Positions 54,774 through 64,000 of a DNA stretch of 64,000 nt are shown here, piece by piece (positions within the stretch are counted from its first letter, which is position 1; each line of letters opens with the position of its first letter). The notes beneath the pieces were generated by a model that was given only the letters and a program-made list of their open reading frames with translations, made no database searches and was not told the origin of the DNA. The translations under genes were made by a program, and so were the position numbers. Source of the DNA: Gracilaria domingensis (Eukaryota > Rhodophyta > Florideophyceae > Gracilariales > Gracilariaceae); the NCBI GenBank assembly GCA_022539475.1, contig VCMS01000143.1, positions 80,073 to 144,072 on the forward strand. The letters are read 5' to 3'.

Positions 54774-55288
54774 TGTTAGAACACTGGGTCTGAGGTTGAG
54801 AACGTGAACGATGGTGACTGCCGAGGAGAGTTCGGGCAGTCGACCAGGGTTTATATGGAGAATCGGACCTTCGAAAATAAGGTCGCTAACGCAGATTTCT
54901 AGAATATCCCTCAAACTAATGTGTCTATGAGTACTGGCCCTTGCGTCGGAATTAGTGTAGAAACTGTGCGTAGAAATCGACAGTGGAGTCGTCTAGAAGC
55001 TTCTAGAAGTTCCTGAAACGTGTCCATTTTGTAGAAGTTCCAGCAAGGCACCGAAACTATGAAGTCAGTCATGACGTCAACTGACGAGGCAGACATCACA
55101 CGTGACATGTCTTGGTAACATTATGACAACTAATGTCAAACAAAGACTCTGAGGATCATTAGGGTATCAATCGGGATCGCTAGATCACGGGGAATTCAAA
55201 GAAAGCATCAAAAATTAAATGACTAACTAAAAGCGTAGCAATATAACAAATTCAATAAAAACATGACAGAATTAACGAAATCCTAACA
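54774..55288 (-). repeat. shared middle LTR of the chromovirus array
   Basis: 515 bp. It acts as 5' LTR of copy A and 3' LTR of copy B. On the minus strand it is followed by a primer-site-like TTGGTAGCATCGC (tRNA-type TGG start) leading into copy A. On the other side a purine tract leads from copy B. Confidence 0.9.
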
Positions 55289-58200
55289 TCACTTCCCCCA
55301 TTAAGGAGAGTCGTCCCGACTCGTTAGTTGTTGGGCGTACCATTCGGAATAGGATGATTTTCAAACTGTCCTGGAGGGTTAGGGAAGAGAACCATATCGG
55401 AACGCGGTTCAAACGTTATGGGAAGATCAGTATTATCTCCAAATTCTCGATGTGTAGAATAGCACTTTCAATTGTATTCAAGAATGTATCTCCGGGGTGC
55501 GGCGAGAGGTGACCAAACTGAGATACCAGGTAAGAGAATAAGAATAGAACGAACTCTTCATGAATATCTTCAAGTGTGCCATCTTCATAAGCTTTGAATA
55601 GCTTTCTTAGCATGATCGCATTCTCTGGGGTTAAAAATGGTCCTCGAACTTGCAGAAAGGCAAAGCAAATATGACATAGGCCCATGCAAGACGAAATCTC
55701 TCGAAAAGTTCATCGGTAATACCATCAAACCAGGTAAGCATCCTTGGTCCCCCAAGAACTATACGACTGTAGAACTGACTGGCGTTGTCGAGTTGCAGAT
55801 TGTTCGCGATGTTCGCTGTCCGTTGTTCGTCATTGTTGGTGATGGGTGGTTACTGGCCCGGAGATGTTCAGAGGTTGTGGCTTCTTTTATACCGCTCGAG
55901 GAGGTCAAAACAGTTCTTGAGTTCGGATTCAGGGAGCCACATATTTTCGTGATCGGGATAACCAAGCCATTTGACAAGGTATTCTGACTTGCGTTTCCGT
56001 TTTCGATGATTAAGAATTGCTTCCACATCATATTCTTCTGTTCCATCAGATAATTGGATGACTGTTGGCTTGGGCTGGGGTCTTCTGAAGGTATTGTCTT
56101 TATGGTATTTCTGAGTAGTTGGCAATGAAACACGTCATGTATTTTTCTCTGCTTCATGACAGTCCTATATCAAGTCGAAAGGTTACTGGGCTTACTTGTT
56201 CGTGATTCTGAATGGACCACAGTACTTGATTCCGAGTTTGTTCCGTGGGCCTGTTTCGTCCATCTTGAGATTCTTTGTCGATAGCATGACGTAGTCACCA
56301 ACTTTTAAGTCGCAAGGCGTTCGTTTCCGATTATAGTAGCTTTCTGAGTACTTGCTTATCTTGCTGATTTGGCTCCTAGCAAGCTTGACAGCATCTGAAA
56401 TACTTGTCAGAAACTCAGAGGCGGCTTGATTCTGGGAAGTGATTGCATCCATTGGTAAAACACGTGGTTCCTCTCCGGTATGTGAGAAAGAATGGGGTAA
56501 ATGACGTGGTAGAATTGACTGAAGAATTGTAAGCAACTTCGAATTGAATGAGGTGTTAATCCCAATTATTCTGCCTGTGTTGACAAAACATCTGATCATC
56601 TCTTCAATCTTCTTATTCATTACTTCGGTTTGTCCATTTGTCTGTGGGTGATATGCTGATGATGGCTTTAATTTTGTGCCAAGTGATCGAAATACTTCCT
56701 TCCAGAACTTACTCATAAATATTGAATCTCTATCGGATACTATGGAATCAGAAAGTCCATGATGACGATAGATATTCTCCAGATATAACTTGGCTGTTTC
56801 TACAGCAGTGACATTCTTGGTTGTGGGAATGATGCGTATAAGTTTCCGAAAAGGGATCGACCCTACCTACAGTATATGGGGCACTGTTTCCAGACTTAGT
56901 TCGTGGAAGTGGAGTAATGAAATCCATTGTGATCTGGGCCATACTTCTTCAATGGGGGGTTCTAATGGCTGGAGGTATCCATGGCGGCTTCTTGGTAAAT
57001 TGGCTTCGTTCTCCTGACACTTCTGGGCAATGTCTTGTTGGGTGTAGGTGTACACGTCCTTTCTCCAAGGTTCTTTCCAAAAGTAAGACTTTCCCAATTC
57101 TTCTAATGTCTTTCTTAAATGCCATATGTCGCTGTGAAGGGGAGATCATGATTCACTCGAATAAATCTTAGTTTCTGATTTCCCCCCACTCGGTATACAT
57201 CACTTATTCTTGTAGTAGAGGAAGATTTTGCCTTTCGTTACATAAGGGAAGTTCCGAATTCGCAGGTAAGCAGCTGAAAATTCGTTGTCCTTCTTAATCA
57301 TCCATCAGTGAATTGTGCCGCTATATCCTTCTTGATATTTTCACAAATAAGAGATAAAGAGTTCAACGGGTTGGTTTGCGGGAGACTGCTTCATCTAATA
57401 GAGAGGAGGTTACTTAGCCAGCGGGATCTTCAACCATGCTTAGGATATCTTGAGAGAGCATCTGCAACTATGTTGCGATTTTGCCTTTGATTGGTTCGAA
57501 AGTGAAATCAAACTCACGATACTTTCGAGCTCATTCTTACTTGACGTTGGGAAAGATTTTGGCTTGTTTGCAGATACTTCATGTGGAAAATGATCTGTAC
57601 GCACTTTGAAGGTGTCCATGTAAGTAGACTCCTCCAAAACTCTTAACGTGTCTACTGACTGGCAAGAAGTCTCGGCTCGTGGGCGGGCCGTCAGCGTTGC
57701 TGCGCCTGGATTCAAGTTCTTGAATAGAATGATGTCTATACAGGTCGGATCCGCCACTACTCGTCTTCGGTTGTTTCGCTCGCTCTGTGACTTGTTTGTG
57801 CCAACATACTCTGCGCAGCTGGCCTCACTTAGAGCACCTACTTGAGTTCTGGTCGCAGATCAAGTGGTGTTGTACGCATGGATAGGCCGCTAGGGTCTCA
57901 CTATGAAGAGTTCAACCAGTGCTATACGGACGAGCGTCGAGTAAGGAGCTCATGAAACCTCAGCAAATAATCCATTTCAGATTTTATGAAGGCGTTCATA
58001 TTATTCTTGGACTTTCCCTCTACCCTATCTTGAATGCAGGTTATTTCCACAACACACAGAGTCAAGTGGTGTTCTAGTGGGATTTTCTCTCGCTCAATAC
58101 TCTAAGAATTCGAGAGCAGTATCTTACAATAAAAATCGTCGTAGATATTAAAAGTCCAAGAAAAGCTTGAACAAAACCATGGTCTGAGGATGCTGTACGG

Positions 58201-61200
58201 GAATGTATCGAGCAGCAATGAATTTGCTCTAGATAGGCTTCTCCTCACACTGTTGCTTTTGGTTTTTTTGCTTCATAGAGAGTGGATCAAGAGAACATTT
58301 TCGTGGATGTAGGTGTATTTAAGTCACAGAATGCCCAGGATGGGTATTTGCACACCCTCCTTCTTTCACGCAATTCAGTCACTTGGCCTGAAAGCGTCTC
58401 CGGGCATAACATTGTTATTGGTTGGGTGCTCGCAGCCTTTAGGTGGGGTCGCAAATCACTTTTCTTAATTATGTGGCCAGATGAGCACTACCATGCTAGC
58501 AGATTGTTGGCCTGTTAAATGACACGCCATGCCGAGTGTACGTCGGGATTTGACCCAGGAGCCAAAAAATCCTTATACATTCAGAATCGCTTCTGCAGTA
58601 CACTTGTTCATATAGCCGGGGTGCCTGAGCTACAATTGAAGCTGAAGCGGAGTACGCGTTAGGTAAGACCAGATCCTGAGTCCTCGAAAGGTTAGTGCTA
58701 CAAGAAACTCAAAATCGACCTCTATGATGCATCAAGCATGTTCTGTCAAAGCACGGAGTCAGTGGATAGAAGGTACTACAGGAGGAGTTGCCGATATTGG
58801 TCGGGGTCACGCAAACCACCATTAGAATCGTAGATTTGTTTCGCACATGTAATATCCGGTTTGATGGACGCTCTAGGAGTATGGATCACCAGAGAATATC
58901 AGGTGGTGAGGCCGAAAGGTAGGACAAGAAATCAAAATGACCATATCTAGGTTCTGAAAGCGTATCAAGGGAATGAAGCGATCAGAGAGTCGATTTTGCG
59001 TTGGTAGGCCCACCTTAATCGATTTTCGAAAAATACTTTGCGCCACGGAGTTGCGTCCAAAAAATATCATCCCAATCTGGAATAGGGGAAACTATTTTGA
59101 TGCCAACTTATTGCAGGGGGCTCGTAATCAATGCAAAGTCTTATGGCTCCCAATCCTTCTTTGGCGCCGAAAAGAACAGGGCAACCCCAAGGGCTTGAAC
59201 TAGGTCGAATTAAACCTTGTTCCAAAAAGCTTCATGGAGTTGCTCTTTAGCTCTTTCAACTCTTTAGTCTGACAATTCGATATACGGCCTTTCTTCTGAG
59301 GTGTTGCTTCAGGGATAACTCGATATGAAAATCTTGTTCTCGGTGAGGGGTAATCCCTTTTTGGTAATTTCTCTGGAAATAGGTCCTTGTACTCTTTCAA
59401 GTAGTTCTTTGAGTTTAGATCATTCGCTACGGTTCATAGGTTTCTTCTTTGAAGGCCGAAGCGCTACAACCAATACCAGAGAATAGCTTCCTTTCGTATT
59501 GACTTCTTGATTGTGTTTCACAGAAATTACTTCTCATCTTCTTAATGTTTTGCTTTGATGGAAAAATGAGTTCTGAACTTGTGAACAAAAGATATTTCCA
59601 TTGGCTTCGGTTGTTATATAGGGGCTCTATACTTCGTATAGCCTAGTCTTTTCCTAAAATTGACGTCAATATGCCGTATACATTGCACAATATTGCAAAG
59701 CGCTCTCTTTTCTCGCCAAGATTCCTTCAATCTGGGATATTTACTCCACCCTCACATCACATATATACAGCACACATATACATCCCCCCAGTAACAATTG
59801 AAGCCGGATCGAGCACAAGATACAATATGCGTGCGCTTCACCTCACCGACCAGCGACGTTTCGTCACGAATGCTCGTGTGACGTACCTCTCCAATACGCT
59901 TCGATGGCGCACACACTTGTGCGAACCTCGCACCGAGCAGTTATTGCACGAGCTATCCAGGCGCTGCGAGCAAATAACGCTTGATTCCTGGACCTCGCCA
60001 CAAACCCGTACAATCGCGTATCTGCCCTACCAATCCGCGTGACAATCATCGTTATCGCAACGAGCTTAGCGACCGCTCAGTGGGCGGGTGCTCAATATGG
60101 TGACGCGTCAGCGTCTCACACAGGTAAGATTCTTCCAAACCTCACCCATGATCTCGAGCTGCAACAATATCTCGTATCATTCGCTTGTGGGCTACGATTG
60201 TCTATATCTGCAGATTCAAGTGCTCTCGAGAGATTTCCGCTGCGCGTGGCGCATTAGGCTCCAATCGGTGTATTTAGGAATCTTACCATTAGTGTCTCTC
60301 TCCTCTCAAACTTCGATACGTCGCGGTCCTTCAGATGCATCCTGGCACGCATTCTTCGCCATCTGCAGAGGTTTGTTTAGCAGCGTGATATATCTATCGC
60401 CGGCCAAACTGTGTCCCAGGTTGTCGGACCGCAAGCGAGACACTACACGGACATCCCACGAGACCTCTGTCGTGACAGCTCTCTCGCGCTCTTCCTTGGC
60501 TTAACTTCTAGCTCAGCTTGCATATCTCTCCAACTCATCTCAATGCTCCGTAACGCGCCGTCCTTGATGATCGCATCCAGAGCCGCACAGGTTTGTGAGC
60601 CCTGTCCGATCGTCCTTCCGCAGAGCAGCAATCCTCCACCCGCCTCAGCGCTGTCATTGCCATAGTCAAAGATTTGTACTCATTCGGCTGCAAAGCTCTT
60701 TCCAGATGTAACTTTTCAAGCCTCTTGGTATATTCTGTCGCATTTGCCTCTCCATAACGTGATGTTTGGGGATTCAAGGCACAATCTTGAGGAAGTCTTC
60801 ATTGGAACTGTCTGAACATCTTTGTACTGCTTCCACTTCTTAAGGTTTGTCCGAGCAAGTTCTCTTGTGACAATAGTAAATCGTTTCTGAAGATGTTCAA
60901 AGAGTTCCTATCAGCAAGCGGTTCATTGGCTCAGCTCTCCTCAGCTCACATAGTCTTGCGTATTGCTAGTGGCGATCACCTACTCCCTATGAAGCAGCTC
61001 GCACGTCTCACATGAAACGCGACCCTCCGCATACTGCATCTCATGGCGCTGACTGGTGCTCCGAGCAGTTCAATGATGATTACGTGTAATCATATGCGCC
61101 ACGGTATCGCACATGGTTCTCTCTGTATATACATATATACAAATACATATAGCCTCTGTACGATGAGCTCTTCTGTGCTTCGACTGGTGCGTCGAGACTG

Positions 61201-63072
61201 TAGCTGATCGTGTAATAGGATAGCGCACCTATAGGAACACAGGAGCTGTGGGATAATTGATCCCTCTCGGAGTAAGCCTGTGCTATCGGCAGCGCTTCCT
61301 TGCTTCTACAATTAGCATCTACGATCTCGTATAGCCTCCTCTCCAGGGGTTTCCGTCAGCGCGCGAGGCCATCGCTGGATTCGCCCTGCCTAACCCTGTC
61401 GCGGCGGCTGGTGGCACATATAAACCATATAAGCCGAGCTCTCTCATGTATAAAAGCTGCGCGTAACGGAGAACCCCATTTGAAAACATATACAGCTCTT
61501 CGAGACTCCGTCAGGGCGGGTATTGCCCTAGTAACAATGTCTAATTCTTCTTCGAAAGTGGCACTCTCACCTAGTTCGCACGGTCTCAGCGGAACTTCTA
61601 AACAAAATTTGCAATCTTGCATGGTGCCAGAACAAAGCAGGAATGCTCGGCGCGCCTGGCCTAGGTGGGTACGCGGCGCCAGGGCTGCAATGCTTTCAGA
61701 GGTTCTAGGTTTCCCGATTCCCTTCGCTGAAGTGCAATTGCACGGGTGGTTCAATTAAGGTTCTTCCAGTGTCCAATTAGCAAACGCGTCAAGCGGACTA
61801 AGAAGATAGTAACCCTGTACGGCCGAGACTCTTTCTCTTGAACAAATAGTCCTATATGTCATAACCGAATCGTTAGTCGTCAAGAGTGGCCGTACAAACC
61901 CTGACCCTCAAGATCCCCGGTAACCCGCGTTACAAAGGCTAGAACAACCAAACGGTCTTTGGAAACCTTTTGTGTCCCAAACACCGACGCGTCGTCTCTA
62001 CGTTAGAGTAATATTCATTACATCTCCATAATCAGCTCGCGTTGATCGGGTTGGGTTGTTACGGCGTGGTGCTTGGCATACCTAGCCTTGTGGATTGCTT
62101 CTACTGCAGATCCTTGTAATCGTCCGTATATGAGACCTGTCCGATTATGAACGACCAGGTATACCACATTCGATACCGAGACACACCGTCGGAATGTGCG
62201 AGCTCTTTGCGTTCTGCGACGGTCTTGTTGTGGCTGTCGGCTCAACTGAGACCGAACAGTTGTACTCGCCGAACGTGGCCCACTCTCCTAACATGCTAAA
62301 CCGCGGCGCACGTTCACAGCTCACATCGCACATAGATCAGTAATTCTACAAGACCGAGTTCGAGGCTATAGGTTCACAGAACACGCACGCCTCTCTGAAT
62401 ATATACATACGTGTGTACCTCGAACAGAACACACATGTCTCCCATATCTGAGTGCCCCGCGTCGTACGCCGAACCACATCGCAGAGAGCACAGATATGCA
62501 CGTGCAAATGTCGCGCTCCGCACAACCTTCTGCATTCCTAGTCAGGCTCGTCTAAGCCGATACCTCATCCGTGCGTCTTCTGCCTCTTCTGAATCGGAAT
62601 TAGACTGTGCGAGCGAGTGCGGTGGTCCCTGTCAGCATATAGCTGTAGCTGCAGCTCGAGTAATGCGTGAACCGGGTGTACTCCCTGATGATGGCAGTCT
62701 TCGTACTCGGGCCAATAGGATGACCACGGCAGCGGTAAACGAGGGGTTTCCGGTGGTGTTGACAGGGTGTGGTGTAACTACTCCGCGCTCTGTGCGAACA
62801 TCGCCAACACGCGATACTTCGGATAATTGCCCTCAGTGTTTCGTGATAGAACGACAAGCGTATGAACGGCCTGCGTGCTTGGATCGGCGTAGCTGAGCTC
62901 ACACTGCGCAAAAAACATCAGCACACAAATTTGGGTCAGAAATCAACAGTCAGTAAAGAGCTGGACGTCTGTGGCTCATCCAAACCTAGGGAATTTTGTA
63001 TAGCAAAATCCACTAGGGCTGGATGTTCACTCAGTTTCAAATGAGCGCAATACTTACTTGCGATGCTACCAA
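55289..63072 (-). mobile_element. internal region of chromovirus copy B, heavily disturbed (fossil or assembly error)
   Basis: Homologous to 48494-54773 from end to end: extra ORF, chromodomain, integrase, RNase H, RT, Gag, tRNA-like segment and zinc-finger ORF remnants in the same order. The first 1.5 kb is close to copy A. From about 56.83 kb to 62.9 kb there are small insertions and deletions every few tens of bases, plus stretches with no counterpart, and the region is about 1.5 kb longer than copy A. The last 150 bp is clean again. It has very many breaks. This contrasts with its almost identical LTRs. Confidence 0.8.
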
Positions 63073-63589
63073 TGTTAGAACACTGGGTCTGAGGTTGAGA
63101 ACGTGAACGATGGTGACTGCCGAGGAGAGTTCGGGCAGTCGACCAGGGTTTATATGGAGAATCGGACCTTCGAAAATAAGGTCGCTAACGCAGATTTCTA
63201 GAATATCCCTCAAACTAATGTGTCTATGAGTACTGGCCCTTGCGTCGGAATTAGTGTAGAAACTGTGCGTAGAAATCGACAGTGGAGTCGTCTAGAAGCT
63301 TCTAGAAGTTCCTGAAACGTGTCCATTTGTAGAAGTTCCAGCAAGGCACCGAAACTATGAAGTCAGTCATGACGTCAACTAACGAGGCAGACATCACACG
63401 TGACATGTCTTGGTAACATTATGACAACTAATGTCAAACAAAGACTCTGAGGATCATTAGGGTATCAAATCGGATCGCTAGATCACGGGGAATTCAAAGA
63501 AAGCATCAAAACATTAAATGACTAACTAAAAGCGTGGCAATATAACAAATTCAAATAAAAACATGAGCAGAATTAACGAAATCCTAACA
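63073..63589 (-). repeat. 5' LTR of chromovirus copy B
   Basis: 517 bp, TGTTAGAACACTGGG ... GAAATCCTAACA, followed by the target duplication CACGG. Nearly identical to the LTR at 47977. Confidence 0.9.
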
Positions 63590-63594
63590 CACGG

Positions 63595-64000
63595 GGAGAA
63601 ACTTTTGACGCTAATTTCCTCTCTCTCGTTGAAGAAAGGGCTACCATCGATCAACTCACAGCCGCATCCGCCGCACTTGTAAGTGACACGCAGATCCAGA
63701 ACGTTGAGAATGATGCTTTTTGAAGCAGGACCTACCTAGCCGCCAGGTTCTGACCACAAGGCTGAAGAAAGCACCAGATAAGAACCGTTTTCTTGTCCCT
63801 CGTTCACGTCGGATCGGATCACGTCGTCACACAGCATCCTATCGGATTTCACGACAACCAAGACGTCGCCTGATCCACGTACACAACATATCACTCAAGA
63901 ACCTTCCCAAATACTCATCTAGACGATTTGAAGGAGCATGTCTTGACAGTGGAGCACAGAAGTCCGTCATTGGTCTGCGTCGAGCCAAGGCCTACCATCT
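63595..64000 (+). mobile_element. continuation of the older retroelement interrupted at 47976
   Basis: The sequence directly after the second CACGG continues the reading direction of the Gag at 46561-47976, with an acidic/Ala-rich coding-like stretch. The DNA after about 63720 is probably further internal sequence of the same fossil. It runs off the right edge of the window. Confidence 0.5.

Larger units (their letters stand above)
47977..63589 (-). mobile_element. chromovirus array LTR-internal-LTR-internal-LTR
   Basis: Three near-identical LTRs of about 515 bp (47977-48493, 54774-55288, 63073-63589) alternate with two internal regions in minus orientation. The whole is bounded by a single 5-bp duplication CACGG (47972-47976 and 63590-63594), so it went in as one event and the middle LTR is shared. 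The left internal region (48494-54773) is nearly whole. The right one (55289-63072) is 1.5 kb longer and heavily disturbed. Such tandem forms arise by unequal recombination or LTR-LTR recombination, or from misassembly. Confidence 0.85.

Noticed and set aside
57740-58900. novel-looking sequence in chromovirus copy B without counterpart in copy A
   Set aside because: It is embedded in a stretch dense in small indels. Sequence error or misassembly is the simpler explanation, so no new element is called.
55289-63072. separate gene calls in chromovirus copy B
   Set aside because: The frames are fragments of the same ORFs described in copy A, and the region is unreliable.
1-64000. CRISPR arrays, bacterial operons, rRNA genes
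   Set aside because: No short evenly spaced repeats with unique spacers, no ribosome-binding-site-led gene strings and no rRNA signature sequences were seen.

Overview
The window is nuclear DNA of a eukaryote whose visible genes are short and uninterrupted by obvious introns. Several have a TATA box about 95-120 nt upstream of the start codon. There is no rRNA, no complete tRNA gene, no CRISPR array and no prokaryotic operon. Intergenic DNA is AT-rich while some genes (the CotH-like gene at 14.2-15.7 kb) are clearly GC-rich. The mix of a CotH-like kinase, a GH18 chitinase, a TTP-type CCCH protein, piggyBac, chromodomain-bearing Ty3/gypsy and DIRS-like elements suits an intron-poor alga or another protist. 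I cannot name the species.

Layout. (1) 1-9.4 kb: a transposon graveyard with a GC-rich minisatellite (again at 8.9-9.2 kb), a PIF/Harbinger-like MITE, a badly decayed DIRS-like retroelement (Gag-, RT- and RNase H-like pieces) and a nest of inverted LTR-like repeats at 3.0-5.1 kb. (2) 9.5-26 kb: the genic part. It holds a small acidic hypothetical protein, a secreted Gly/Asn-rich protein, a CotH-family protein, a GH18 chitinase with an N-terminal carbohydrate-binding domain (broken by one frameshift in this sequence), a secreted metallo-beta-lactamase-fold protein, a LURP-one-like membrane-anchored protein, an unrecognised secreted protein and a tandem CCCH zinc-finger protein. Small elements lie between them, including a 270-bp miniature LTR retrotransposon and a piggyBac MITE. 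(3) 28.0-45.0 kb: one piggyBac element (TTAA to TTAA) carrying three later insertions, each with a 5-bp target duplication: a 12-kb Ty3/gypsy element, a solo LTR of a second chromovirus, and a 290-bp LTR-like sequence. (4) 45-46.5 kb: AT-rich DNA. (5) 46.5-64 kb: an older retroelement gag split by a young chromovirus array, LTR-internal-LTR-internal-LTR, bounded by one 5-bp target duplication.

Most interesting items. The young chromovirus carries two extra same-strand open frames: one upstream of gag with two U1-type C2H2 zinc fingers, and an unrecognised one between pol and the 3' LTR. Its LTR contains canonical heat-shock-element sequence upstream of a TATA box, which suggests a heat-induced element. 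The older gypsy element carries a long antisense coding region with its own TATA-like sequence. The second internal copy of the array (about 56.8-62.9 kb) looks like uncorrected long-read sequence and should not be read as biology until re-examined.
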